Translations under genes and position numbers: made by a program | Shown: piece after piece, positions 15,212-23,553 of the stretch | Layout: every line of letters begins with the position of its first letter | Position numbering within the stretch: position 1 is the stretch's first letter | Notes under the pieces: model-generated | What the model was told of the DNA's origin: nothing | The model's database searches: none | What the model saw: only the letters and a program-made list of their open reading frames with translations | Assembly (NCBI GenBank): GCA_013813215.1 | Contig: JACCSC010000240.1 | Span: 1 to 23,553, forward strand | Direction: 5' to 3' | Source: Geodermatophilaceae bacterium | Lineage (GTDB): Bacteria; Actinomycetota; Actinomycetes; Mycobacteriales; Geodermatophilaceae | DNA length: 23,553 nucleotides

Positions 15212-15242
15212 AGTGTACGTCGTTCCCGGCGAGCGTTGTCCA
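15212..15242 (-). promoter_or_regulatory. Candidate rpsB promoter
   Basis: On the minus strand TGGACA (15242-15237; 5/6 to TTGACA) is followed after 19 nt by TACACT (15217-15212; TANNNT). The spacing is one to two bases longer than ideal. Transcription would begin near 15205, about 208 nt before the rpsB ATG. The -35 lies within a DnaA-box-like sequence. Confidence 0.45.
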
Positions 15243-15264
15243 CAGGGGGCGTAGCGCGTCCACA
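15236..15264 (+). promoter_or_regulatory. Pair of DnaA-box-like sequences
   Basis: TTGTCCACA (15236-15244) equals the preferred DnaA box of high-GC actinobacteria, as I recall it from Streptomyces origins. GCGTCCACA (15256-15264) matches 7 of 9 and starts exactly 20 bp later in the same orientation. The first covers the candidate rpsB -35. Another perfect match lies inside a coding region (19182-19190), so chance is a real alternative. Confidence 0.35.
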
Positions 15265-15306
15265 GCCTGCCCATGACGCTCCCGCCCCCGGCTCGTCGAC
15301 GGCAGT

Positions 15307-16032
15307 GTGACCGGTGTGACCTGCTCCCGGCTGCTGCGTCTCCTGCTGATCGTCGGTCCGTGCTGGCTGGCGCTCGTCGCGCTCGCCCCGGCCGCCGCGG
15401 CCGCCGCGGCCGACACCGATTGGGTGCTGCCGCTGGCCGGCGAGCCGCAGGTCACCCGGCCGTTCGACCCGCCTTCCACGCCGTACGGGCCGGGGCACCG
15501 TGGGGTCGATCTGGCCGGGACAACCGGCGAGCAGGTGCTGGCCGCCGGAGGCGGCACGGTCGGGTACGCTGCCCCGCTCGCCGGTCGCGGCGTCATCACC
15601 GTGCTGCACGACGGCGGCCTGCGCACTACCTACGAGCCCGTGACCGCGTCGGTGGTCGTCGGGCAGGCGGTCGACAGCGGCCAGCCGATCGGCACGCTCG
15701 AGGCCGGCCATGCCGGCTGCCCGGTGGCAGCCTGCCTGCACTGGGGACTGCTGCGCGGCGAGGTGTACCTCGATCCGATGTCCCTGCTGCACTCCGGCCC
15801 GATCCGGCTGCTCCCCCGGGCCGGCCCGGTGGGACCCGCCGCCGGGCCGGCCGGGCCGGTTGGACCGGCCGGTGTGCCCACCGATGCGGAGTACGACGAC
15901 TCCTCCCGGGCCGTCTCGGAGACCGGGCCGGATGGGCCGGTGCCGGCGGGCTCTGCGCCGCTCGTCGTCACCGCGACGCTGGGCGCGATGGCGGGAGCGG
16001 CCTGCCTCCTGTGCCGACCGAAGCCACCGTGA
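15307..16032 (+). CDS. Exported M23-family (LytM-like) peptidase domain protein, probably membrane-anchored
   Basis: A 241-residue envelope protein. A signal peptide or anchor occupies residues ~1-36 (hydrophobic LLLIVGPCWLALVALAP, then an Ala run). The M23/LytM fold follows: GHRGVDLAG carries the HxxxD zinc ligands, GTVGYAAPLAGRGVITVLHDGG is typical, and CLHWGLLRGEVYLDPMSLL carries the last zinc His. The usual HxH motif reads CLH, so the presumed catalytic His is Cys. The domain may bind peptidoglycan without cutting it. A Gly/Pro linker (GPAAGPAGPVGPAG) leads to a C-terminal hydrophobic segment (VVTATLGAMAGAACLLC). The GTG at 15307 has no clear Shine-Dalgarno. It is divergent from rpsB, the position I recall for M. 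tuberculosis Rv2891. Confidence 0.85.
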   Translation: MTGVTCSRLLRLLLIVGPCWLALVALAPAAAAAAADTDWVLPLAGEPQVTRPFDPPSTPYGPGHRGVDLAGTTGEQVLAAGGGTVGYAAPLAGRGVITVLHDGGLRTTYEPVTASVVVGQAVDSGQPIGTLEAGHAGCPVAACLHWGLLRGEVYLDPMSLLHSGPIRLLPRAGPVGPAAGPAGPVGPAGVPTDAEYDDSSRAVSETGPDGPVPAGSAPLVVTATLGAMAGAACLLCRPKPP

Positions 16033-16038
16033 CGGTGG
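16024..16038. terminator. Short hairpin at the M23 stop codon, between convergent genes
   Basis: CCACCG-TGA-CGGTGG is a perfect 6-bp stem whose loop is the M23 stop codon itself, in front of the 24-bp gap to the convergent recombinase gene. It could serve as a weak bidirectional terminator. No U-tract is present, so support is modest. Confidence 0.3.
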
Positions 16039-16056
16039 TTGCCGTCGGGGGCGTGA

Positions 16057-17085
16057 TCAGGCGCGGGGGTGAGCCTGCTGGAACACCGCGCGCAGCCGCT
16101 CGGGCGAGACGTGGGTGTAGAGCTGCGTCGTAGCCACGCTGGCGTGCCCGAGCAGTTCCTGCACCGCGCGCAGGTCCGCCCCACCCTCCAGCAGGTGGGT
16201 AGCCGCGGTGTGCCGCAACCCGTGCGGGCCGATGTCGGGCGCCCCGGCCACCTGACCGGCCAGCCGGTGTACGACCCGGCGCACCTCGCGCGGATCGACT
16301 CGACCGCCGCGGGCGCCGAGCAGCAGCGCCGGTCCACTTCGCTCGGTGCGCAGCAGCCCTCGCGCCCGACCCAGGTAGACCCGCAGAGCCGACTCGGCCG
16401 GCAGTCCGTACGGAACGGATCGCTGCTTGTCCCCCTTGCCGATCACCCTGAGCAGGCGCCGGGACCGATCCACGTCGTCGAGGTCCAGCGCCACCAGTTC
16501 GCCGACCCGGATGCCGCTGCCGTAGAGCAGTTCGGCGGCCAGCCGATCCCGCAGCTCGAGGGGATCGCATGTCCCGGGCCCCGGGTCCGCCCCGGCCGCC
16601 TCGACGAGCGCGGCCGCCTGCTCGATGCGCAGGATCGCCGGCAGCTCCCGCCGTGGTGCCGGGCTGCGCAGCAGCAGGCCGGGATCACCGTCGAGCAGTC
16701 CCACCCGCGTGGCGTAGGCCGTGAAGGCCCGAGCCGCGGCGGCACGCCGGGCCAGGCTGCCGCGTGCACTTCCGAGGGTGCGCAGGGTGGCCAGCCAACT
16801 GCGCAGGACCGCCAGATCCAGCGCGGCCAGCGGCTGGCCGCCGCGCACGGCGAGGTGATGCAGCAGCGACGCCGTGTCGGCGGTGTAGGCGCGCACCGTG
16901 TTCTCGGACAGGCCGCGCTCAGCGCGCAGGTGCCGCTCGAAGGCCAGCAGGACGGCCGCGTGTGCGGCGGGCAGCCCGGCGCGGTCCACCCGCCGGGCCG
17001 CGGCCCTACGGCGTGCCGGACGCGCCGGAGGGGTGGCCACACGTGGACCGTGCGCCCCCCACGTGGACGACGCAAGCACCGCCAC
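16057..17085 (-). CDS. xerC: XerC-like tyrosine recombinase
   Basis: A site-specific tyrosine recombinase; XerC with XerD resolves chromosome dimers at dif. The N-terminal core-binding domain (LLAFERHLRAERGLSENTVRAY, about 46-67) is followed by the catalytic domain with all six expected residues: Arg in GSGIRVGEL, Lys in GKGDKQR, His and Arg in HGLRHTAATHLLEGG, His in LLGHAS and the Tyr nucleophile in TTQLYTHVS. The 342 residues from GTG 17085 include a ~32-residue N-terminal extension that the family usually lacks. Starts at 17037 or 16989 are equally possible and none has a good ribosome-binding site. Its place between rpsB and dprA matches mycobacterial xerC, so I favour housekeeping XerC over a phage integrase. 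Confidence 0.9.
   Translation of the reverse strand: MAVLASSTWGAHGPRVATPPARPARRRAAARRVDRAGLPAAHAAVLLAFERHLRAERGLSENTVRAYTADTASLLHHLAVRGGQPLAALDLAVLRSWLATLRTLGSARGSLARRAAAARAFTAYATRVGLLDGDPGLLLRSPAPRRELPAILRIEQAAALVEAAGADPGPGTCDPLELRDRLAAELLYGSGIRVGELVALDLDDVDRSRRLLRVIGKGDKQRSVPYGLPAESALRVYLGRARGLLRTERSGPALLLGARGGRVDPREVRRVVHRLAGQVAGAPDIGPHGLRHTAATHLLEGGADLRAVQELLGHASVATTQLYTHVSPERLRAVFQQAHPRA
17040..17068. repeat. Direct repeat of CACGTGGAC
   Basis: CACGTGGAC occurs at 17040-17048 and again at 17060-17068, exactly 20 bp apart, each containing the palindrome CACGTG. The pair falls in the doubtful first codons of the recombinase gene. If that gene starts at 17037 or lower, these would be upstream sites two helical turns apart. 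Confidence 0.35.
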
Positions 17086-17134
17086 ACCCGATGACGTATC
17101 GGTGACTGAGAGCTACCGTACCTGCACACAAACG

Positions 17135-17171
17135 ACACTTGAGCGCCGCCAAGTGTTCCGTTCCCAGAACG
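17135..17171. promoter_or_regulatory. Two adjacent inverted repeats upstream of subtilase 1
   Basis: ACACTTG (17135-17141) and CAAGTGT (17150-17156) form a perfect 7-bp inverted repeat with an 8-nt spacer. Directly after it, CGTTC-CCA-GAACG (17159-17171) forms a second perfect repeat. They lie between the divergent recombinase and subtilase genes. A weak promoter-like pair (ATGACG at 17091-17096, TACCGT at 17113-17118) is upstream, so they could be operators. No regulator is known. Confidence 0.35.
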
Positions 17172-17225
17172 ACCGCGACATGATCACGGCGCCCGACGAC
17201 AACGGTGTCGTCGCGTCGATCCCGC

Positions 17226-17240
17226 AGGAGGCAGTTGGTG
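17226..17240 (+). promoter_or_regulatory. Shine-Dalgarno and GTG that are out of frame with subtilase 1
   Basis: AGGAGG (17226-17231) lies 6 nt before a GTG at 17238, an ideal start signal. That frame stops after 13 codons (TGA at 17277). The subtilase signal peptide is in another frame and its nearest GTG, at 17249, is 17 nt from the AGGAGG. See findings for a possible frameshift. Confidence 0.6.
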
Positions 17241-17248
17241 ACAAGCAG

Positions 17249-18445
17249 GTGGACCAGCGCTGGTTGCTGGTCGCAGTGACAGCACTGGTGACAGCATCGC
17301 TGGCCGGTCCGGCCACCGCCGCACCGACCGGCAACATCCTCGGGGCCAACTCCGCGACGGCGGTTGCGAACAGTTACATCGTCGTCCTGAAGGACACCAG
17401 TGGGCTGCGGTCCGAGGGCGTCCCGGCGGCAGCCCGCCGCTTGACCGAGCGCAACGGCGGCAGCATCCAGTTCGTGTACGAGACCGCCCTGCGCGGGTTC
17501 GCCACGACGATGAGCGAGTCGAACGCCCGCCGGCTGGCCGCCGACGCCTCGGTCGACTACGTCCAGCAGAACCAGACGCTGACCGCCACGGCGACCCAGC
17601 CCAACCCGTCGTCGTGGGGGTTGGACCGGATCGACCAGCGGAACCTGCCGCTGAACAACTCCTATACCTACCCGAGCACCGCCTCGGCAGTGCATGCCTA
17701 CGTGATCGACACCGGAGTGCGCTTCACTCACTCCACCTTCGGCGGGCGGGCGACTTCGGGCATCGACACCATCGACAACGACATGGACGCCAACGACTGC
17801 CACGGCCACGGGACGCACGTGGCCGGCACCATCGGCGGTACCGAGTACGGCGTGGCCAAGGGCGTGCAGATCGTGGGAGTCCGCGTGCTGAACTGCGCCG
17901 GCTCCGGCACCACCGCTCAGGTCGTCGGGGGCATCGACTGGGTGACCGCCAACGCGATCAAGCCGGCCGTGGCCAACATGAGCCTCGGCGGCGGCCCCGA
18001 CCCGGCGCTGGACAACGCGACCACGAACTCGATCGCCTCCGGCATCACCTACGCCGTGGCGGCCGGGAACGGCAACATCTTCGGGGTCGGCCAGCCGGCC
18101 TGCAACTACTCCCCGGCCCGCGTCCCCACCGCCGTCACCGTCGGTGCCACCGACATCACCGACCGCCGGGCGTCGTTCAGCAACTACGGCACCTGCGTCG
18201 ACATCTTCGCCCCGGGCGTCAACATCACCTCCGCGTGGAACGGCAGCGACAACGACACCGAGACCATCAGTGGCACGTCGATGGCAGCTCCCCACGTGGC
18301 CGGGGCGGCGGCGATGGGTCTGGCCTTCCGGCCCAACTTCTCCCCGCAGCAGATCCGCGACGGGCTGGTCAACCGCGCCACCAACGGTGTCGTGATCAAT
18401 CCGGGAGCGGGCTCCCCGAACAAGCTCCTGTACGTCGGGCGCTGA
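17249..18445 (+). CDS. Secreted subtilisin-like serine protease 1 (S8, aqualysin/proteinase K type)
   Basis: A 398-residue preproprotease. It has a signal sequence (LLVAVTALVTASLAGPATAA), an I9 propeptide from about residue 42 (NSYIVVLKD) to 112, and the S8 catalytic domain from ~125. The triad is Asp154 (VIDTGVRF), His187 (GHGTHVAG) and Ser344 (GTSMAAPH), with oxyanion Asn274 (AAGNG). Cys184/216 and Cys285/316 have the 32- and 31-residue spacings of the two aqualysin I disulfides. It lacks any C-terminal extra domain. The start is uncertain: GTG 17249 and ATG 17180 are in frame, but the best Shine-Dalgarno serves an out-of-frame GTG at 17238. A strong terminator follows. It is paralogous to the next gene and inserted between core genes xerC and dprA. 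Confidence 0.9.
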   Translation: MDQRWLLVAVTALVTASLAGPATAAPTGNILGANSATAVANSYIVVLKDTSGLRSEGVPAAARRLTERNGGSIQFVYETALRGFATTMSESNARRLAADASVDYVQQNQTLTATATQPNPSSWGLDRIDQRNLPLNNSYTYPSTASAVHAYVIDTGVRFTHSTFGGRATSGIDTIDNDMDANDCHGHGTHVAGTIGGTEYGVAKGVQIVGVRVLNCAGSGTTAQVVGGIDWVTANAIKPAVANMSLGGGPDPALDNATTNSIASGITYAVAAGNGNIFGVGQPACNYSPARVPTAVTVGATDITDRRASFSNYGTCVDIFAPGVNITSAWNGSDNDTETISGTSMAAPHVAGAAAMGLAFRPNFSPQQIRDGLVNRATNGVVINPGAGSPNKLLYVGR

Positions 18446-18477
18446 CCCACCGGCACCACCAGTAACGCCATGCACAT

Positions 18478-18510
18478 CGCCGCCCCCCGGTCTTCGACCG
18501 GGGGGCGGCG
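18478..18510 (+). terminator. Intrinsic-type terminator after subtilase 1
   Basis: CGCCGCCCCCCGGTC (18478-18492) and GACCGGGGGGCGGCG (18496-18510) form a perfect 15-bp stem with a 3-nt TTC loop, 32 nt after the subtilase 1 stop. There is no U-tract, as is common for actinobacterial terminators. It separates the two protease genes into independent transcripts. Confidence 0.8.
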
Positions 18511-18526
18511 GCATGCCGGCGGGAGG

Positions 18527-18544
18527 ATGTCCAATTTCGGACAT
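18527..18544. promoter_or_regulatory. 18-bp dyad upstream of subtilase 2
   Basis: ATGTCC-AATTTC-GGACAT has perfect 6-bp arms around an AT-rich centre that stands out in this GC-rich DNA. It lies 102 bp before the subtilase 2 start and after the terminator of subtilase 1. This suits an operator for subtilase 2. No protein is assigned to it. Confidence 0.4.
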
Positions 18545-18645
18545 GGGCCGAGCGAATCGCTAGCCAGCTGACCGCACTAGCGTCATCATGCGCTCACGAT
18601 CGGTGACAACTGGCGTCATCGACGTGCCCCGGACCGGAGGAACCC

Positions 18646-20583
<1,938 letters not shown>

Positions 20584-20621
20584 TCGCGCAGCGGCAGTAA
20601 CCCAGCCCAACGGCACGAGCC

Positions 20622-21785
20622 TCACCGGCCGGTCGGGGAGCGCTGGGCCCGCGACAACCGCCACCCGTCGGCGGTCAGTTCCACCAGCTCGCGGAGTTCC
20701 AGCCCCGGCAGTACCCGCACCACATCGAGAACCGGTACGCCCGCGGCTACCGCGATCCGCTCCGGCGGGGCGGCCCGGCGTACCGGAACGGCGTCGAGCA
20801 CCGCCGTCGCCACCGGTCCCAGGTCGTCGCGCGGCTCGGGTCGCCCACGGGCCGGCGCGGCCAGGTCGGCGCCGAGCCGACCCACCTCCTGCAACACCTG
20901 CTCCGCGGAGCAGACCAGTCGGGCCGCGTCCCCGCCGTCGGCGCGCAGCAGCTCGTGGGTTCCCACGGACGCGGCCGAGGTCACCGGTCCGGGGACGGCC
21001 ATCACGGGTCGGCCGAGCTCCCGGCACCGCCGGGCGGTCGACGCCGTTCCGCTGCGGGCGGCAGCCTCCACGACCACCGTTCCGGCGGACAGCCCGGCGA
21101 TCAACCGGTTGCGGATCAGGAAGCGGCGACGGTACGGGGCGCAGCCCGGTGGCCACTCGCTGACGAGCAGACCGGCGACGGCGATCCGCTCGAACAGCGC
21201 CCCGTGTGCGGCCGGGTACGGACGATCCAGACCACCGGCCAGCACCGCAAGGGTGATCCCCCCGGCCGCCAGCGCGGCCCGGTGGGCCGCACCATCGATG
21301 CCCAGCGCACCCCCGGAGACCACCGTCCAGCCGCGCTCGACGACGCCGAAGGCGAACTCGGCGGCGACGTGCTCGCCGTAGGCGGTGGCCGCCCGCGACC
21401 CGATCACCGCCACGCTGCGGCACGTCACCTCGTCGAGGCGGGCGGGGCCGCGCACCCACAGGGCCAGCGGCGGCGCGAGTTCGGGAACGCCGCACTCGGT
21501 CGCGACGGTCATCGGCTGCAGCACGACCTCCGGCCACTCGTCGTCGGCCGGCGTGACGAAGCGGATCCCGCAGCGCTCGGCCATCGCCAGGTCGGCGTCC
21601 ACCCGGTTCTCGGCGACCCGCGCGCCGACGGCAGCCTGGGCGCTCGGCGGGGCCTGGCCCGCGAGCAGCAGATCCACCGTCATCGGGGCGCCGACCTCGC
21701 GGACCAACGCGTACAACGCGGCGTGTCCAGGCTCAGCGGCTCGAGACAACCAGGCCAGGGCACTCCGCTCGGCATCGGCGCTCAC
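20622..21785 (-). CDS. dprA: DNA-processing protein DprA/Smf
   Basis: DprA protects incoming single-stranded DNA and loads RecA during natural transformation; in bacteria not known to be competent its role is unclear. The 387 residues hold an N-terminal SAM-like region, then the Rossmann-type core (~122-290) with SVAVIGSRAATAYG, VSGGALGIDGAAHRAAL, LAGGLDRPYPAAHGALF and YRRRFLIRNRLIAGLSAGTVVVEA, and a C-terminal winged helix (~320-378). The GTG at 21785 overlaps the yifB stop as GTGA, so translation is probably coupled. A longer open frame upstream lies inside yifB and is rejected. It converges with subtilase 2 across 38 bp with no obvious terminator. Confidence 0.95.
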   Translation of the reverse strand: MSADAERSALAWLSRAAEPGHAALYALVREVGAPMTVDLLLAGQAPPSAQAAVGARVAENRVDADLAMAERCGIRFVTPADDEWPEVVLQPMTVATECGVPELAPPLALWVRGPARLDEVTCRSVAVIGSRAATAYGEHVAAEFAFGVVERGWTVVSGGALGIDGAAHRAALAAGGITLAVLAGGLDRPYPAAHGALFERIAVAGLLVSEWPPGCAPYRRRFLIRNRLIAGLSAGTVVVEAAARSGTASTARRCRELGRPVMAVPGPVTSAASVGTHELLRADGGDAARLVCSAEQVLQEVGRLGADLAAPARGRPEPRDDLGPVATAVLDAVPVRRAAPPERIAVAAGVPVLDVVRVLPGLELRELVELTADGWRLSRAQRSPTGR

Positions 21786-23302
21786 GCCGCCAGCCCGCGC
21801 AACCGCAGCCCCATCGCCTCGTCCACTTCCAGCGGCCCCGGCACCGTGACGCCGGCCAGATCGGCCAGCGTCCAGGCCACCCGGAGCACCCGGTCCATCC
21901 CGCGGGCACTGAGCAGGCCACGATCCAACGCCGACTCGACCCCCGACATGGCCGACCGAGCGGGTCGCCACCGCCGTCGCAGCGCCGCGCCGGGGATATC
22001 GGCGTTGCGGGTCTGACCGGTTTCGGCGAGTCTCTCGCGGGCGGCGGTACGGGCCGCCCGGACCCGCGAGGCGACGGTGGCGCTGGATTCGGCCGGCTCG
22101 GTGGCGAGCAACGCCTGCCGGGTCACCGGCAGCAGCGTCACGTGCAGGTCCACCCGGTCCAGCAGCGGTCCGGACAGCCGGCTCAGGTAGCGCCGACGCA
22201 TCCAGGACGTACACACGCACGCCTGGTCGCCCGACGGCGAGGCACACGGGCACGGGTTCGCCGCGAGGATCAGCTGGAATGCGGCCGGGTACGCGGTCCG
22301 CCCGGCAGCGCGGTGCAGCGTGATCTGCCCGCTCTCCAGCGGTTGGCGCAGCGCGTCCAGCACGCCGCTGGCGAACTCGGGGGCCTCGTCCAGAAAGAGC
22401 ACGCCGCGGTGGGCCCGCGAGATCGCACCGGGGCGGGCCAGCCCGCTGCCGCCGCCGACGATGGCTGCGGCGGAGGCGGTGTGGTGCGGGCTCTCGTACG
22501 GCGGCCGGCGCAGCATCGGCGCCCCGGGCGGAAGGGCGCCGGCGACCGAGTGGATCGCGGTCACCTCCAGCGCCTCCTCGTCGGGCAGCAGGGGCAAGAT
22601 CCCTGGCAACCGCTCAGCGAGCATCGTCTTGCCTGCTCCCGGCGGCCCGTGCAAGTACAGGTGGTGCCCGCCCGCGGCGGCGACTTCCAACGCCCGCCGG
22701 CCGCCGGCCTGCCCGACGACGTCGCGCAGGTCGGCACCGGGGACCGGCAAGGGCTCCACCACGGCGCTCGCGGTGACCAGCCGGTCCGGCTCGCCCCGCA
22801 GGTGGGCGACCAGGTCGGCGAGCCGGGTCACCCCGCTGACCGACATCGCGGGCACCAACGCGGCCTCGGCGAGGTTGCCCGCCGGCACGATCACCCGGTC
22901 CCGGCCGGCTGCCTGCGCGGCCAGCACCGCGGGCAGCACGCCGAGCACCGGTCGGACTGCGCCGTCCAGGCCGAGCTCGCCCAGGAAGACCGGCCCATCG
23001 CGGGCCGGGGGCGGCAGGTCGCCGTTCGCGGCCAGGACGGCGATCGCCAGCGCCAGATCGAAAGCACTGCCGTGCTTGGGCAGCGTGGCCGGAGTGAGGT
23101 TCACGGTCATCCTTCGCTGTGGCCAGCGCAGCTGACTGTTGACGACCGCCGCCCGCATCCGGTCCCTGGCCTCGCGCACCGACGCGTCGGGAAGCCCGAC
23201 CATGGTGAAGGTCGGCAGCCCGTCGCCGACGTCGGCCTCGATCTCGACGAGGTGGCCCTGCAGGCCGAGCAGGCCGATGGCGGCCGCGCAGGCCAGCGCC
23301 AT
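21782..23302 (-). CDS. yifB: YifB-family Mg-chelatase-like AAA+ ATPase
   Basis: A 506-residue ComM/YifB-type protein. In Vibrio and Haemophilus, ComM is a helicase that promotes branch migration during transformation, which suits its place beside dprA. An N-terminal ChlI-like domain (~20-140; LVEIEADVGDGLPTFTMVGLPD) precedes the AAA+ module: Walker A GPPGAGKT (219-226), Walker B VLFLDEAPEF (301-310), and the family four-Cys cluster NPCPC...ACVC (Cys351, 353, 362, 364), probably zinc-binding. RYLSRLSGPLLDRVDL and the C-terminal Mg_chelatase_C region follow. The ATG at 23302 shares one base with the yraN stop (TGATG); the stop overlaps dprA. The upstream open frame belongs to yraN. Confidence 0.96.
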   Translation of the reverse strand: MALACAAAIGLLGLQGHLVEIEADVGDGLPTFTMVGLPDASVREARDRMRAAVVNSQLRWPQRRMTVNLTPATLPKHGSAFDLALAIAVLAANGDLPPPARDGPVFLGELGLDGAVRPVLGVLPAVLAAQAAGRDRVIVPAGNLAEAALVPAMSVSGVTRLADLVAHLRGEPDRLVTASAVVEPLPVPGADLRDVVGQAGGRRALEVAAAGGHHLYLHGPPGAGKTMLAERLPGILPLLPDEEALEVTAIHSVAGALPPGAPMLRRPPYESPHHTASAAAIVGGGSGLARPGAISRAHRGVLFLDEAPEFASGVLDALRQPLESGQITLHRAAGRTAYPAAFQLILAANPCPCASPSGDQACVCTSWMRRRYLSRLSGPLLDRVDLHVTLLPVTRQALLATEPAESSATVASRVRAARTAARERLAETGQTRNADIPGAALRRRWRPARSAMSGVESALDRGLLSARGMDRVLRVAWTLADLAGVTVPGPLEVDEAMGLRLRGLAA

Positions 23303-23553
23303 CAGAAGGCTTCCTTCAGGTGCCGGACGAGCGCCGCCCCCGACGGCTGCCGCAGCACGCTGACCACGTCGAAGCGGACCTCGGCCCAGCAGTCCTCGTT
23401 CGCCGCGAGCCACCGCGTAGCCAGGTGCCGGATCCGCCGGGCCTTGCGCCAGTTGACCGCCTCGCAGGGGTCGCCGAAGGCGACCGTCGACCGGGTCTTG
23501 ACCTCGCACACGACGAGCACCGCGCCGTCGGTGGCCACGATGTCCAGCTCGCC
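23302..23553 (-). CDS. yraN: YraN/UPF0102 family protein (5' end outside window)
   Basis: The last 83 codons of a UPF0102 gene are present; the start lies beyond the right edge. The visible part begins at GELDIVATDGAVLVVCEVKTRS, the Holliday-junction-resolvase-like nuclease core of the family, with the acidic residue of ELD and the E-x-K of CEVKTR as presumed catalytic residues. KARRIRHLATRWLA and FDVVSV follow as expected. The biochemical role is not established; a nuclease fold is inferred. It overlaps yifB by one base and, with yifB and dprA, forms a DNA-processing cluster conserved in actinobacteria. Confidence 0.9.
   Translation of the reverse strand, partial: GELDIVATDGAVLVVCEVKTRSTVAFGDPCEAVNWRKARRIRHLATRWLAANEDCWAEVRFDVVSVLRQPSGAALVRHLKEAF

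Larger units (their letters stand above)
14998..15306. other. Divergent rpsB / M23 intergenic region
   Basis: There is no credible gene in these 309 bp. On the minus strand it holds a candidate rpsB promoter near its right end, then a presumed ~208-nt rpsB leader containing a long inverted repeat. Two DnaA-box-like sequences lie at 15236-15264. No good promoter or ribosome-binding site is evident for the plus-strand M23 gene. Confidence 0.7.

Noticed and set aside
16057..17085. Phage integrase marking a mobile element
   Set aside because: The recombinase sits in the conserved xerC position between rpsB and dprA; there is no tRNA, att duplication or phage gene nearby.
17006..18544. 512-residue minus-strand open frame opposite subtilase 1
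   Set aside because: Antisense shadow of a gene with a complete catalytic triad; the sequence resembles no family and has no start signal.
20584..20621. Possible terminator between subtilase 2 and dprA
   Set aside because: No inverted repeat of useful length is visible in the 38 bp.

Overview
The window is a GC-rich (roughly 70% G+C) chromosomal segment of an actinobacterium. The evidence is the frequent GTG starts, the four-base ATGA/GTGA gene overlaps, GC-only hairpin terminators and, above all, the gene order. Read right to left (minus strand) the backbone is yraN - yifB - dprA - xerC-type recombinase - rpsB - tsf - pyrH - frr - cdsA - rlmN - dxr - rip1/rseP - ispG - GNAT. This is the order I recall around Mycobacterium tuberculosis Rv2867c-Rv2898c, so the segment is core chromosome and not an island. 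No whiG lies between rpsB and dprA, which argues against Streptomyces. A deeper placement (a Frankiales/Geodermatophilales-like lineage is plausible) is a guess.

Region 1 (1-4445, minus) is a tightly coupled cluster: dxr, the site-2 protease Rip1/RseP, ispG and a GNAT acetyltransferase that runs off the left edge. It combines two enzymes of the MEP isoprenoid pathway with an intramembrane protease. Region 2 (4446-8298) holds a plus-strand Nudix hydrolase, an MMPL/RND exporter divergent from its likely TetR repressor with dyad operators between them, and a small DUF2631 membrane protein. Region 3 (8300-10504) is rlmN on the minus strand, divergent from a SpoU-type RNA methyltransferase and a DUF952 protein.

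Region 4 (10483-14997, minus) is the translation and lipid block cdsA-frr-pyrH-tsf-rpsB. RpsB carries a long acidic Ala/Asp/Pro C-terminal tail, part of which is coded by a 30-bp tandem repeat. A 309-bp divergent interval (14998-15306) holds a candidate rpsB promoter, a DnaA-box-like site on its -35, and a strong hairpin in the presumed leader. Region 5 (15307-17085) is an M23-type envelope protein with an altered HxH motif and the convergent XerC-like recombinase.

Region 6 (about 17086-20583, plus) is the main departure from the conserved order. It contains two tandem paralogous secreted subtilases of the aqualysin/proteinase K type. The second has Ig-like and carbohydrate-binding-like C-terminal domains, and a clear terminator separates the two. 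Region 7 (20622-23553, minus) is dprA, yifB and a partial yraN. No rRNA, tRNA, IS element, prophage or CRISPR array was found. The points most worth a second look are the repeat-built RpsB tail, the rpsB leader structure, the TetR/MMPL operators, the subtilase pair and the out-of-frame start at the first subtilase.
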